Positions 24,771 to 35,022 of a stretch of DNA of 64,000 nt are shown one piece after another. The number at the start of each line of letters is the position of its first letter. Position 1 is the first letter of the stretch. Made by a program: the position numbers and the translations under genes. This stretch comes from Echinicola marina (lineage in GTDB: Bacteria > Bacteroidota > Bacteroidia > Cytophagales > Cyclobacteriaceae), in the NCBI RefSeq assembly GCF_020463795.1, contig NZ_CP080025.1, forward strand, positions 5,411,001 to 5,475,000, written 5' to 3'. The notes below the pieces were generated by a model that had not been told where the DNA came from, searched no databases, and saw only the letters and a list, made by a program, of their open reading frames with translations.

Positions 24771-27700
24771 ATGAAAAGGATTTTACCATGGATGATTTGT
24801 TTGCTTTGGTCCGGAATGGCCATGGCACAGGAGACCTATATCCTCAAGGGGAAGGTCTTGGACCATCGGGATGTACCGTTGATTGGGGCGACCATACAGA
24901 TAGCGGATAGTGGAAAGGGAACGGTGACAGATGAATACGGGGATTTTTCACTTCAGGTAGCTAAATCTGAGCTCCGCATAGTATTCAGCTATTTGGGCTA
25001 CCAAAGACAAAGCAGGGACATTAGCCTACCCCTGGAGGAGGAGCTGATCGTAAAACTGGAAAAAGAAGCAATGGGTCTGGATGGCGTAGAAGTGGTCTCC
25101 ACAGGTTACCAGCAAATTTCTAAGGAGCGGGCAACGGGTTCCTTTGTCCATCTGGATAGCAGCCTGATCGACCGTCCGGTTAGCACTAGCATTCTTGAAC
25201 GGCTTGGGGATGTGACGCCGGGACTGATATTTAACCGAAATGGCCCCGCTTCGGATGCACTTTCCATCCGTGGAAGGAGTACCTTATTTGCCAATTCCAG
25301 CCCATTGATCATAGTGGATGGCTTTCCCTATGATGGCCCAATAGAAAACATCAATCCCAATGATGTGGAAAGCATCAATGTACTCAGGGATGCAGCTGCC
25401 GCTTCCATCTGGGGAGTAAAGGCCGGCAATGGAGTGATCGTGATCAGCACCAAAAGTGGGCAGGTAGGCGCAAAGCCCAGGGTGTCCCTTAACAGCAATA
25501 TTACAATCGGAGAAGTCTTTGATCCTTATTACCAACCCCAGATGTCGGTAAATGATTTTATCAATACCGAGCTGATGCTTTTTGACAGGCGATTTTATAA
25601 TTCCAAAGAAAACACGCCCAGAAAAACAGCGCTAAGTCCTGTAGTGGAAACCTTGATTGCTGCAAGGGATGGGGAGATCGACCAGTCCGAAGCGGACGCC
25701 CGCATAGCTGCATTTAGGAATCAGGATCTGCGGGAGGCATATTTAAGGGATTTTTACCGAAAAAGCATCAATCAACAATACGCCCTGAATATCTCCGGTG
25801 GCAGCGAAAGGCAAAGCTATTTCCTGACAGCAGGATGGGACAAGAACCAGGAAACAGTGGTTGGCCGTGGAATGAAACGCTTTACCCTGGGAGGCAAGCA
25901 GGAAATCAAGCTCCTAAAAGATCGGCTAAACCTAAGCACAGGTATCTACTTCACCAAAACCCATAAAGACCGCAATGGGCTGGCCTATGGTGAACTCAAG
26001 CAATCCAGCAATGATGTGCTGGCCCCTTATGTGCAGTTCAGGGATGAAAATGGTAATCCTATGGCCATCACCAAGGACTACCGGGGTGGATTTTTGGATG
26101 GTGCTGAAGCTGAAGGTCTGCTGGACTGGCGCTATAATCCCTTGCAGGACATCCATGAGCAATCCGATATTCTGAAGGGCAGGGATATCCGTATGAACCT
26201 TGGATTGGATTATAAAATCATCAAAGGCCTGAATGCCCAAGTATCCTACCAGTACTGGACCAATGAGCAGGAAGTTAAACAGCACTATGGCGCGAAAAGT
26301 TATTATGCCCGTGACTGGGTCAACCAGTACACACAGGTGGATGAAGAGGGAAACCTTACCCGCATCATTCCTGAGGGCGGGATTTTGGACCGTTCCCAAT
26401 ATTCAAGCTTTTCACATAACGGACGGGCGCAGCTGAACTATGAAACGGACTGGGAGCAAGGGGACTGGGTGTCCATAGCAGGGGCAGAAGTGAAGTCCTT
26501 TGAAAGTTCCAGTCTTGGTACCCGCTTTTATGGCTATAATGATCGGGTGGGCAATATTGCCCAGATGGACTATGTCAATCCCTATCCCGTGTATTATTTT
26601 CCCTCTGCCTCCTTACGCATTCCAAATGGGGACCACGTGGGCAGTACAGTGGACCGCTACCTTAGCTATTACCTGAACTCTGCCTATACCCATCAGGGGA
26701 AATATACCCTTTCGGTAAGTGGCAGGAAGGATACCTCCAACCTCTTTGGGGTGGATGCCAATCAAAAGGGTGTACCACTTTGGTCCCTTGGGGCTGCATG
26801 GATATTGAGTGAGGATGATTTCTATCCCATGAAAGATTGGCTGCCCTATGCCAAGCTGAGATTTACCTATGGCTATAATGGCAATATAGACAAGCGGGTC
26901 TCTGCCTATACCACGGCCATAAGGAACGGTAACAGCAATATTACAGGTCTGCCAAAAGGAATCATCCTCAACCCGCCCAATCCATCATTGAGTTGGGAGC
27001 GCATTAAGATTGTCAACCTGGGGCTGGACTGGGCCACCAAGGATGACCGGTTTTCTGGAACGGTGGAATACTATATCAAAAATGGGCTGGACCTGATCGG
27101 GGATATTCCTTATGCGCCAAGCTCTGGAATTACGGAGTTTAGAGGAAACACAGCCAGCACACAAACACATGGCCTGGATTTTAATATCAGTGCTTCAGTG
27201 ATCAGGGGAGCTTTCCAGTGGCGGATCAATCATTTCCATTCTTGGATCAAGGAAAGGGTCGGTGATTATGAGTTGGTGGGCCCTGTGAACCAATACCTTT
27301 CATTAGGAATGGGCGGAGATCATGATTTGCCCATACCACTTAGTGGAAAACCGCTCTATGCTATTTATAGCTATGCTTGGGCAGGACTGGACCCCGATAC
27401 CGGAGACCCCTTGGGCTATCTGGACGGCGAAGCCTCCAATGATTATCGAGGTATCATCACTGGAGCCACCCCTGAAAGCCTGATTTACCATGGACCATCG
27501 AGGCCAAGCCATTTTGGTGCACTTAGAAATGATTTCAGTTGGCAAGGCTGGAACCTGTCCTTTAATATCAGTTACCGCTTGGGCTATTATTACAGGAGGA
27601 ACAGCGTTCGTTATGCCTCCGTCCTCAATGCCCAAGGGGGACATGGGGACTTTGCCCTGCGTTGGCAAAACCCGGGGGATGAAACCAGTACCCACGTACC

Positions 27701-27983
27701 ATCCATGCCGGACAGGTTGAATGCCAATAGGGATAATTTCTATAGTTTTTCTTCGGTGCTGGTAGAGAAAGGGGATCATATTAGGCTACAGGACATCCGC
27801 TTGGGCTATACCTTTGACCAAAGGACATCGCCCAAACTGCCCTTCCAAAGAATGGGCCTATATGCCTATGCCAATAACCTGGGGATCATTTGGAAAGCGG
27901 CAAAAGATGACCCTTTGGATCCCGATTTCAGAACAGCAAAGCCACTTAAGAGCATTGCTCTGGGAGTGAAAATAGATTTCTAA
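24771..27983 (+). CDS. SusC/RagA-family TonB-linked outer membrane transporter
   Basis: This 1070-residue protein has a signal peptide (MKRILPWMICLLWSGMAMAQ), a carboxypeptidase-regulatory-like domain (ILKGKVLDHRDVPLIGATI), a TonB-box-like stretch, and a plug domain with LSIRGRSTL and NDVESINVLRDAAAASIWG. A large beta-barrel follows, ending SIALGVKIDF with a terminal Phe. It imports an oligomeric or peptide ligand with a SusD-type lipoprotein. Here the SusD gene is separated by 717 bp of repeats. Substrate unknown. Confidence 0.93.
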   Translation: MKRILPWMICLLWSGMAMAQETYILKGKVLDHRDVPLIGATIQIADSGKGTVTDEYGDFSLQVAKSELRIVFSYLGYQRQSRDISLPLEEELIVKLEKEAMGLDGVEVVSTGYQQISKERATGSFVHLDSSLIDRPVSTSILERLGDVTPGLIFNRNGPASDALSIRGRSTLFANSSPLIIVDGFPYDGPIENINPNDVESINVLRDAAAASIWGVKAGNGVIVISTKSGQVGAKPRVSLNSNITIGEVFDPYYQPQMSVNDFINTELMLFDRRFYNSKENTPRKTALSPVVETLIAARDGEIDQSEADARIAAFRNQDLREAYLRDFYRKSINQQYALNISGGSERQSYFLTAGWDKNQETVVGRGMKRFTLGGKQEIKLLKDRLNLSTGIYFTKTHKDRNGLAYGELKQSSNDVLAPYVQFRDENGNPMAITKDYRGGFLDGAEAEGLLDWRYNPLQDIHEQSDILKGRDIRMNLGLDYKIIKGLNAQVSYQYWTNEQEVKQHYGAKSYYARDWVNQYTQVDEEGNLTRIIPEGGILDRSQYSSFSHNGRAQLNYETDWEQGDWVSIAGAEVKSFESSSLGTRFYGYNDRVGNIAQMDYVNPYPVYYFPSASLRIPNGDHVGSTVDRYLSYYLNSAYTHQGKYTLSVSGRKDTSNLFGVDANQKGVPLWSLGAAWILSEDDFYPMKDWLPYAKLRFTYGYNGNIDKRVSAYTTAIRNGNSNITGLPKGIILNPPNPSLSWERIKIVNLGLDWATKDDRFSGTVEYYIKNGLDLIGDIPYAPSSGITEFRGNTASTQTHGLDFNISASVIRGAFQWRINHFHSWIKERVGDYELVGPVNQYLSLGMGGDHDLPIPLSGKPLYAIYSYAWAGLDPDTGDPLGYLDGEASNDYRGIITGATPESLIYHGPSRPSHFGALRNDFSWQGWNLSFNISYRLGYYYRRNSVRYASVLNAQGGHGDFALRWQNPGDETSTHVPSMPDRLNANRDNFYSFSSVLVEKGDHIRLQDIRLGYTFDQRTSPKLPFQRMGLYAYANNLGIIWKAAKDDPLDPDFRTAKPLKSIALGVKIDF

Positions 27984-28700
27984 AGCACTAAAGATATAGC
28001 TCCGTCCGCCCTAATCTATGTTTATTTTAAACCAGATTGATTATTAAAGGCAAATCTTGGTGGGCGGGGCTTACTTTAAGTAAAAAGTAGCAAGATGATA
28101 GTAGTAAGACAGTATAAAGAAAAAAGAGGAAAGATTGAGTTCGGAGGCGAGAACATCTATTTCTCCGTCACTGCGATCCGCACAAGCGGAGTGGCAGTCC
28201 CGTTTTTGGAATAGGAGATTGCCACAGTCTCCGCCACGTCTGACGGCGTCAGACAGGGCAGGTCCTTCGCAATGACGGAAAAGGTTTGATCTCGCTCACG
28301 TGAACAAGTCTTGCTACTATGTACTAAATACTAGCTACTATCACAGAGTCCCTTACCGCGCAATTTCTTCATATGTGATCATACATCATCTTGTATACAG
28401 CGGGAAATGTTTCCAGACGGGAAACCGGGACTCTTTTTAGAAGAAAGTAGCAAGATGATAGTAGCAAGATGGATAAAAGAGTAAATAAGAAAGAATTTAC
28501 CCCCTCCTAACCTCCCCCTGAAGGGGGAAGAACCGATTTTGGTTACGATATCAAGAAGTCCCCTTCAAGGGGGATTTAGGGGGTAATTAATTGACATGGA
28601 AACCATAACAGCAATGACGGGTATGATACGGCCTAGAATCCGTAAACAAGTCTTTTGTCTTGCGTCTGGCGTCTAATATCTAACATAAAATCTAACCAAA
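27984..28700. repeat. Repeat cluster between susC and susD homologues
   Basis: Three repeat types can be seen. The first is TAGCAAGATGATAGTAG-like units (28086, 28447), with a counterpart CTTGCTACTAT at 28310. The second is a unit of the CGTCATTGCGAGG type, imperfect here (about 28170-28280, with GGAGATTGCC and CGCAATGACGG). The third is a CCCCCTGAAGGGGG / CCCCTTCAAGGGGG pair enclosing 28500-28585. A GC-rich hairpin (27998-28011 with 28062-28071) may be a terminator after susC. No gene was seen. Confidence 0.6.
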
Positions 28701-30059
28701 ATGAAAAACATAACTAACCCCATACTCACCATTATGATCATCAGCATCATTCATTTATTGTCTTCCTGTCAGGATTTTCTAGATGAAAAGCCCAGTACCG
28801 ATTTGGTGGTTCCTGATAACCTCGAAGATATTCAAGCCCTATTGGACAATGAATATATCATGAACAGAAATTCCGATATGGGCGAGGTAGCCTCAGATGA
28901 TTATTTTATCAGCAAGCAAGAATGGGAAAGCTGGAATGAGATTACCCGTAATGCCCATGTTTGGGCGGATATTATCTCTCCAACAGGCAGGTTTGTTTCT
29001 TGGAACGCCCTTTATGAACAGGTTTTTTATGCCAATGTAGCCCTGGAACAACTCGACGATATTGTGCCAGATTCGAATGAGCAAGTGGACTGGGACCGTT
29101 TGAGGGGATCTGCTTTATTTTATCGTTCAAGTGCCTTTTACAATCTCCTTAGGATTTTTACCATGCCCTATCATCTGGTAAATCCTGAATTGGGTATCCC
29201 TTTAAAATTAAGTGCTGATGTTAATAAACTGGTAAAAAGGTCTTCCATCGAAGATAGCTATGCCCAGGTAATTGGAGATTTGGAAGCGGCATTGGACTTA
29301 TTGCCTTCAAGGGCGACCATTGCCACCAGACCTTCCAAGCAAGCGGTTTATGGGCTATTGGCAAGGGTTTATCTTTCTATGGGGGATTATCAAAAAGTGT
29401 TTGATTACACTTCACTTGCACTTGAACTGGGAAATGAACTGATGGATTATACCAGTTTGGAACAGGGCAATACTTTTGGTTTCAAGAGGCTTAATGAGGA
29501 AGTGGTCTATTGCAGTTATTTTTCATCAGGCTCCATTGGTTATTCTTCTGATACTTTTATCCTTTCGGAAATCTATAAAAGTTATGCAGCCGGTGACCTA
29601 AGAAAGTCACTGTTCTTTACCCAACCTAATCAGGATGGCCATGTCAAATTCAGGGGAACCTATATGGGTAATCTTTATTTGTTTGATGGAGTGGCCACGG
29701 ATGAACTTTTGCTAAACAGGGCGGAAGCGGCTGTAAGACTGGGCAATAATGAGCAGGCTTTGGAGAATCTGAACTATCTATTGGAACACCGGTTTGAGGC
29801 TGGAAAGTTTGAACCTATAGCAGGGATTTCAGGGGAGGTTTTATTGGAGCGGATATTGGAAGAACGAAGAAAAGAATTGGTGTTTCGTGGATTGCGTTGG
29901 GAGGATTTGAGGAGACTGTCAGGTAGTCAATATGAAAAGACAGTCACGAGGGACTTGGATGGGGAAATCTACACTTTAGAACCAGGAAGTCCAAAATATG
30001 CCTATCCCATACCCATGGATGAATTGCAGCTGAATGATATGAAACAAAATCCAAGATAG
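28701..30059 (+). CDS. SusD/RagB-family nutrient-binding lipoprotein
   Basis: This 452-residue protein has a lipoprotein signal (IIHLLSSCQDFLDEKPSTD) and SusD-type helical repeats (ALFYRSSAFYNLLRIFTMPY; KQAVYGLLARVYLSMGDYQKV). The conserved end LLERILEERRKELVFRGLRWEDLRRL also fits. It sits on the cell surface and hands ligand to the SusC-type porin. A terminator lies just after its stop. The unusual distance from its partner gene points to later insertion of repeats. Confidence 0.93.
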   Translation: MKNITNPILTIMIISIIHLLSSCQDFLDEKPSTDLVVPDNLEDIQALLDNEYIMNRNSDMGEVASDDYFISKQEWESWNEITRNAHVWADIISPTGRFVSWNALYEQVFYANVALEQLDDIVPDSNEQVDWDRLRGSALFYRSSAFYNLLRIFTMPYHLVNPELGIPLKLSADVNKLVKRSSIEDSYAQVIGDLEAALDLLPSRATIATRPSKQAVYGLLARVYLSMGDYQKVFDYTSLALELGNELMDYTSLEQGNTFGFKRLNEEVVYCSYFSSGSIGYSSDTFILSEIYKSYAAGDLRKSLFFTQPNQDGHVKFRGTYMGNLYLFDGVATDELLLNRAEAAVRLGNNEQALENLNYLLEHRFEAGKFEPIAGISGEVLLERILEERRKELVFRGLRWEDLRRLSGSQYEKTVTRDLDGEIYTLEPGSPKYAYPIPMDELQLNDMKQNPR

Positions 30060-30061
30060 AA

Positions 30062-30092
30062 AAAAGCCAGGGGCATGGCCTCTGGCTTTTCT
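30062..30092 (+). terminator. Rho-independent terminator after susD
   Basis: GCCAGGGGC and GCCTCTGGC (30066-30086) form a strong stem with a 3-base loop, with A residues before and TTTT after. Confidence 0.85.
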
Positions 30093-30112
30093 AATTGAAA
30101 TAGTTTTTAAAT

Positions 30113-30382
30113 TTAGATGGGCTTGAATTCGCCTTCCACTCTCGAGTCAGGAACCTCTTGTCCCAACTCATCCATTTCACGGGTACAGTCCGTATCGACC
30201 TCCGTATCACAATTGTAATCTACCCCCAATTCCTGATTGGTGATATCCTCCCAGGTATGGGTATTCGGGTTCAGGGCCTCTTTGGTTCCCTGCACATCCT
30301 CTGCTGAGAGGTTGATTGTCAACGCGGTCATGGCTGTCAGCACAAATGCCAACAACGGTATGTTATTAATTAACTTTTTCAT
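30113..30382 (-). CDS. DUF6520-like small exported protein
   Basis: An 89-residue protein with a signal peptide (MKKLINNIPLLAFVLTAMTALTINLSA) and an acidic mature part containing two Cys (NCDTEVDTDC). I recognise the pattern of the DUF6520 family of Bacteroidota, which is often next to MauE/DoxX-like membrane proteins, as here. Function unknown. Confidence 0.7.
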   Translation of the reverse strand: MKKLINNIPLLAFVLTAMTALTINLSAEDVQGTKEALNPNTHTWEDITNQELGVDYNCDTEVDTDCTREMDELGQEVPDSRVEGEFKPI

Positions 30383-30808
30383 TATTGAAAATGGGATTTT
30401 TAACTATCAAAATCCCCTAACGTTTAAACCCGATTTATGCATTGGGAATCGTAGTGATGTTTGATAGTGCAAGAAAATCAGTTAGTTTGGAGACGCAAGC
30501 GTAGCTCCGCTACGGTAGAGTCGAAAACTAAAGCGTAGCGACTGATTTTAAAGCAATTTCAAACTGCAACAGATATGCTAATGCATATTTCGGGTTATAG
30601 GTTGCTTTTTGCCTACTCTTTATAGGATTTTTGGCTTCCTCCTTTTACTGCCAGAGAAAAAGTAAATCTCACCTAACACCTTCTCCCGAGAGATTGGGCA
30701 GTATTTTCGTTGAGTTGTGTTTATTAGTTATTTAATAGTAATATGCTATTCAATACTCCTGCTCAGTAGTTCCATCAGTTGTCCTGCTAAATCCAGAGAT
30801 CAGATCAT
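30383..30808. other. Intergenic region with a long inverted repeat
   Basis: There is no gene. The arms AAAATCAGT (30474-30482) and ACTGATTTT (30541-30549) enclose a second pair TAGTTT/AAACTA and a GCGTAGC-rich centre, giving a large REP-like hairpin similar in style to those at 4279 and 5243. Confidence 0.6.
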
Positions 30809-31261
30809 CTAACTCTCAACCTCCGTATTCATCATCAATCCTAACGTTCCGAGTAGGATAAAAGCCAAGTTGAACAATAAATGCTGAGACCAACTCATGG
30901 ATTCAATAAATCCTGCACAAGAGCAGGGCACCCTAGGAAATGCTCCCATCCACACAAGTCCTATATAAGTTGAAAAGACCGTCATCAGCAGTATGGATAG
31001 CAACAATCCCCACTTTTGCGTTTTCCTGAACAGTAAGAAAGGAACAAATAATAGTTCGAGGAAAACTATCAAAGGAGCCAGCTTCCTGGAAATCCCGACC
31101 GGAAGGGTCTGGTTCTGTATGGCATCTTGAAATTCTCCAAAACCTATCAGCTTTTCCAATCCTGTCATTGTCCATAAAACAACAAATGCAATCACTGCCG
31201 CCTGAAACACCAACCAGTTTATATTGATCTTCTTATTAGTTACCATCAAAACACCATCCAT
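30809..31261 (-). CDS. MauE/DoxX-like redox-associated membrane protein
   Basis: This 150-residue protein has four predicted membrane helices, a conserved GLEKLIGFGEF segment in the first periplasmic loop and a Cys pair (VPCSCAGFIESMSWSQHLLFN). This is the MauE-like branch of the DoxX superfamily, thought to pass reducing equivalents for thiol chemistry. The start could be Met6 (31246). It pairs with the DUF6520-like gene downstream. Confidence 0.8.
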   Translation of the reverse strand: MDGVLMVTNKKININWLVFQAAVIAFVVLWTMTGLEKLIGFGEFQDAIQNQTLPVGISRKLAPLIVFLELLFVPFLLFRKTQKWGLLLSILLMTVFSTYIGLVWMGAFPRVPCSCAGFIESMSWSQHLLFNLAFILLGTLGLMMNTEVES

Positions 31262-31562
31262 CCTTTATGCATCTTCTTATTCGATTTATTGCCCATAAAG
31301 TCTAAGGAAATCATTCCTAAACGTGGCCATCCAATTGACTTTGTATTTTTGAAGGTAAAACCTAAAACCGATCCTAAAAAAAAATTACACCATTGATTTA
31401 CAATCAATTACCACATAAATCTATTTTCTTGTTTAGAGGGTAAACCATCCCTAATTTGTATTTGAATATTTGAAGGGAAACCTCTCCCTTAGTATTTTGA
31501 ATATGATTTACTGTTTTAATCCAACAGAAAGATGATGATTGTTTCACCTAATTGTTTGCATT

Positions 31563-32147
31563 ATGGGGAAGGTATTGAAGACCGAATTGCTGAAAGAAGC
31601 TTTTGACCATTTGATAAAATTACGTCCTGAGATATACAGAAACCTGAGGCCCTATCTTCAGGTCAGCACCTTTCAAAAAGGAGAAATCATTCGTGAGCTG
31701 AATGAACCAGAACAATCCGCTCATTTTATTTATACCGGTACAGCTGCCCTGCTTTTTCCAGCCAAGAAAGGACGCGACTACCGAGTAAAGATTTTCATGG
31801 AAGGTACTGTGGCCGCTGATCTAAATGCCTATTTTGACCAATCCGATTCTCCTTTCTACCTAAGGGCACTGAGTTACGTTTCTTGCTTTTCATTGAAAAA
31901 AGAAGCAGAAATCGCACTTCTAAATGAAATGCCCGAAATCAGCCGCTTAAGTACCTTGATCAACAGGGAATTATTGGAAGAGACCTACAAATACCTAAAA
32001 TCCTTTCAGCTTCCCATCGATGAGGGCTTCCCTTTTTTCTGGGAACAATACAAAGAAGAGAGGGCCTTTCTCTCCAAAAAAGACCTGGCTTTTATATTCA
32101 ATACTTCCTCAGCCACTATCACCAAGTTGATCAATCAGCTTCCATAA
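31563..32147 (+). CDS. Crp/Fnr-family transcriptional regulator
   Basis: From the Met at 31563 (194 residues) the protein has a cyclic-nucleotide-binding-like beta-roll (LRPYLQVSTFQKGEIIRELNEPEQSAHFIYTGTAALLF) and a long dimer helix. The C-terminal helix-turn-helix is short (FLSKKDLAFIFNTSSATITKLINQL). No Cys cluster of the Fnr type is present, so it is not an oxygen-sensing Fe-S Fnr. It is oriented away from the MauE-like gene. Ligand and targets are unknown. Confidence 0.82.
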   Translation: MGKVLKTELLKEAFDHLIKLRPEIYRNLRPYLQVSTFQKGEIIRELNEPEQSAHFIYTGTAALLFPAKKGRDYRVKIFMEGTVAADLNAYFDQSDSPFYLRALSYVSCFSLKKEAEIALLNEMPEISRLSTLINRELLEETYKYLKSFQLPIDEGFPFFWEQYKEERAFLSKKDLAFIFNTSSATITKLINQLP

Positions 32148-32990
32148 AGCAACACATGTAATGATTGAAGCGCCTCCCTACCTGATTAAAAGACAAATAA
32201 TCTATTTCTAAAAATATCTATATTTCACAAAACAGGACTTCACTTATTGTCCTTTATCTCAAAAACAAAAAATCCGCCTTCGAAGGATTTTGCTCCCCTA
32301 GTACACTAGGAATCCAAGATGGGAATGGCGTCAGACAATCCTACATCTTGCTGGTGTCCAGAACGACACCCAATAACTCCTTCAAAACCTTGATAATTTC
32401 TCTTTGCAATAGCTCTCTTTTGCTTTTTGATGACCGTCAAGACCATACCTCCCCATTCACTCCTCTTGGATGCCAGCTAATAACGGGAAGGAATAAAGGT
32501 CAAGGGTGCTGACAGCAGGAAGCATTCATCTCGCCCTTGACCGTTTTCCTGACCGGAATATCTTTGCAGGAAGGGGAAGTGGATACCGATAAAATTATCA
32601 TTAAGGATATGAAATCATAACTGCTCCAACTAACCGATTAGCTCCTTAAAAAATTGATCTTTTCAAAGGCAAGTAAAAGCCAAGTTCCCACCATAAAACC
32701 AATAGTTTCCCCCATCAAAAGGCTGCGAGTCCCGAGCACCTTTCAATCCGACTTTGGAGGCTGAAGAGATGGTTTTGTATACAAAACTACATCTTGCTAT
32801 TACCACTTGGGTAATCAATTTATCATCATCTCTTAGACTAGCATTACATAAATAACTTTACACCAAGCAGTCATTATAATAGATATTCATCGCATTAAAA
32901 AAAATTTTTCTACTCTAAATTATTAAACTATGAAATACTCTTGGCAATTAAGAAATCACAAGTAAAAATAATTTCCTATTTTTGTTTCAA
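32148..32990. other. Intergenic region, mostly without recognisable features
   Basis: An AAAATCC...GGATTTT hairpin with a CCTTCGAAGG core (32270-32292) is a possible terminator. A short open frame ending DKIIIKDMKS near 32618 might be the tail of a decayed gene. TATTTTTG at 32977-32984 fits the Bacteroidota -7 promoter element ahead of the His-rich gene. Otherwise I see nothing. Confidence 0.45.
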
Positions 32991-33440
32991 GTGAATCTCT
33001 TGAATCAAATAAAGGCCTGCTTCATGCTCCTTATCATAGTTTTTGTGATGGGGCACAATGCCTTACCCCATGTTCACCACCAACATGAACATCGGGAAAG
33101 TAAAGTAGCCGTTTCTGAGCATCATCACCATGGGCACCATCACCATACTCCACAAAAGGATGACCAGGAAAAAAAAGATTCACCATCCAGTCTTTTGGAT
33201 TTTCTTTTCAAGAACCATTCCCATTCTCAACATACCCATCAGCACCCACCAGTAACCGTTGAGTATCAAAAACTTAAAAAGCAACTGGATTATCAGTATT
33301 ATGCTGACTTTTTTCAGTGGGTACCAGAACTGATAGTTTATGAAAATGGCCTGCATAGGCATGTCCTTTTGGACAATCGGCCATCAGAAAACCCTTACCT
33401 ACAGTCACACCCACTTAGAGGGCCTCCTTCCCTTGGATAA
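32991..33440 (+). CDS. His-rich exported protein of the metal efflux locus
   Basis: The protein has a hydrophobic N-terminus (ACFMLLIIVFVMGHNALPHVHH) followed by runs of histidine (EHHHHGHHHH, NHSHSQHTHQH). It probably binds or buffers a transition metal in the periplasm. I used GTG at 32991, but TTG at 32982 and ATG at 33024 are alternatives. The promoter-like element ending at 32984 argues against the TTG. It is the first gene of a five-gene cluster with TolC, a His-rich lipoprotein, an adaptor and an RND pump. Confidence 0.7.
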   Translation: MNLLNQIKACFMLLIIVFVMGHNALPHVHHQHEHRESKVAVSEHHHHGHHHHTPQKDDQEKKDSPSSLLDFLFKNHSHSQHTHQHPPVTVEYQKLKKQLDYQYYADFFQWVPELIVYENGLHRHVLLDNRPSENPYLQSHPLRGPPSLG

Positions 33441-33519
33441 TTAAATCGGCAATAAACACTTTGCCATAGCATATTTATATGCTCATTCTTTATTGAATTA
33501 TCCAACAATAACATTTCAA

Positions 33520-34704
33520 ATGCTAAAAACAATAGTGTTCGTCTTGTGCGGATTCTTGTTGTCATTGGGCGTATATGCACAATCGACTTCAATAGAAAGC
33601 ATCCTAAATCAGATAGAACAAAACAACCAAGAATTAATTGCTCTTGGGCAATACGTGGAAAGCAAACGGCTGGACCTGAAATCTGGAAACAACTTACCTG
33701 ACCCTCAATTTGGGGCTTATTACCTTCCCTTTGGGGAACATAACTCGGGTGACTATACAGAATTTCAAATTACCCAATCTTTTGAGTTTCCTACGGTATA
33801 TGGTTCAAGGAGCAACCTGATCGATCAAGAGTCCAGAAAACTTGAACTGGAGTATCAAATCAAAAAGCAGGATGTTTTGGCTTTGGCCAAAAACTATTGC
33901 TTAAAACTCATCTACCTCGATAAGCGGTTAAATACCGAAACGGTCAGGGTAGAACAAGCGCAAAAAGTGTTCAATCAAGTTCAGGCCCTCTTTGAAAAAG
34001 AGCAGGTAGGGATTCTGGAAATGAACAAAGCCAAGGTCGCCTGGATGAAGGAACAGTTCAAAATACAACAGATAGAAAGCGAAAAGAAAAACATCAAACT
34101 TCTTCTCTCCAATTTAAATGGAGGCAAAGAGGTAAGCTTATTATCCAATGAATATGAGTTGCCCCTAGACCTACAGGACAGGGAAAGTATTTGGCAGGAA
34201 AAGCAGTTGCTAGATCCTATTATTCTTGATTTGAAGCAACAGGAAACTATAGCCGAACAGAACCTGAGATTGGCGAAGAACAAAGCCTTACCAAATTTGA
34301 CAGCGGGATATAACCGTCAGGGTGTTTCCAACTCCCATTATTCAGGGGGCTTTATAGGGGTATCCATTCCTTTATGGAACAACCATAATAAGGTAAAGGC
34401 CGCAAAATCTACAGTTAACTTCAAAAAGGCTTTTTCCTCTTCCAGGCTTTCCAATGCATATGCTGCCTATGAGAAGCAATTCAATGATTACCAAATCATG
34501 CTTTCCAAGTTCAGAGAGTACCAAAATACGCTTTCGGATTTGGATACGGAAGAATTGCTGTTCCAGGCTTATGAACTCGGAGAGCTCTCATTTCTGGAAT
34601 ATTACATGGAACTACAGTTTTACAGAGAGGCCTATGATGCCATGCTGGAAATAGAATACCAATTATATATATCGCATACCCAATTATTAAAACATCAATT
34701 GTAA
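33520..34704 (+). CDS. TolC-family outer membrane efflux protein (CusC/CzcC-like)
   Basis: From the Met at 33520 the 394-residue protein has a signal peptide (MLKTIVFVLCGFLLSLGVYAQ) and the long helical hairpins of the outer membrane efflux protein family (ILNQIEQNNQELIALGQYVESKRLDL ... YGELSFLEYYMELQFYREAYDAMLEIEYQL-type end). It forms the outer membrane channel of the RND pump encoded downstream. It is 19 bp upstream of the lipoprotein gene, in one operon. Confidence 0.85.
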   Translation: MLKTIVFVLCGFLLSLGVYAQSTSIESILNQIEQNNQELIALGQYVESKRLDLKSGNNLPDPQFGAYYLPFGEHNSGDYTEFQITQSFEFPTVYGSRSNLIDQESRKLELEYQIKKQDVLALAKNYCLKLIYLDKRLNTETVRVEQAQKVFNQVQALFEKEQVGILEMNKAKVAWMKEQFKIQQIESEKKNIKLLLSNLNGGKEVSLLSNEYELPLDLQDRESIWQEKQLLDPIILDLKQQETIAEQNLRLAKNKALPNLTAGYNRQGVSNSHYSGGFIGVSIPLWNNHNKVKAAKSTVNFKKAFSSSRLSNAYAAYEKQFNDYQIMLSKFREYQNTLSDLDTEELLFQAYELGELSFLEYYMELQFYREAYDAMLEIEYQLYISHTQLLKHQL

Positions 34705-34723
34705 CTATTAAAGACTTAGAATT

Positions 34724-35002
34724 ATGAAAATTTCAAACATCCTACTAGCGATAAGCTTCATGGCTGTAATAGCCTGCGGAGGCAAGAAGAACGAAGACAA
34801 TCACGGGCACTCCCACGGCACTGAGACAGGAGCACATTCCCATGAAGAATCTGCGGATGAGCATGGACACAGTCATGCTGACGGTGATCATGACCATGAT
34901 AACCACCATGAGCAGGAAGAGTTTACCATCAAGGAAGATTCAGCTGAAGAAACAGGTTCTACACATACTCATGATGATGGAAGTACCCATCACGATCATT
35001 AA
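34724..35002 (+). CDS. His/Asp/Glu-rich lipoprotein, metal-binding accessory
   Basis: A 92-residue lipoprotein (MKISNILLAISFMAVIACGG, lipidated Cys at 18). Its mature part consists almost wholly of HGHSHGTE-, HSHEESADE- and HDHDNHHE-type repeats. It likely binds metal at the membrane next to the efflux pump. It is the second His-rich protein in this operon, and a third His-rich stretch sits at the adaptor's N-terminus. Which metal is bound is not decidable from the sequence. Confidence 0.75.
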   Translation: MKISNILLAISFMAVIACGGKKNEDNHGHSHGTETGAHSHEESADEHGHSHADGDHDHDNHHEQEEFTIKEDSAEETGSTHTHDDGSTHHDH

Positions 35003-35022
35003 ACTATAAAAGATCAATCAAA

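Noticed and set aside
28500-28590. CRISPR-like repeats
   Set aside because: Repeats are inverted, few and of different lengths; no regular spacers or cas genes.
32560-32622. Short frame ending DKIIIKDMKS as a gene remnant
   Set aside because: Too short to identify; left as a remark in the intergenic entry.
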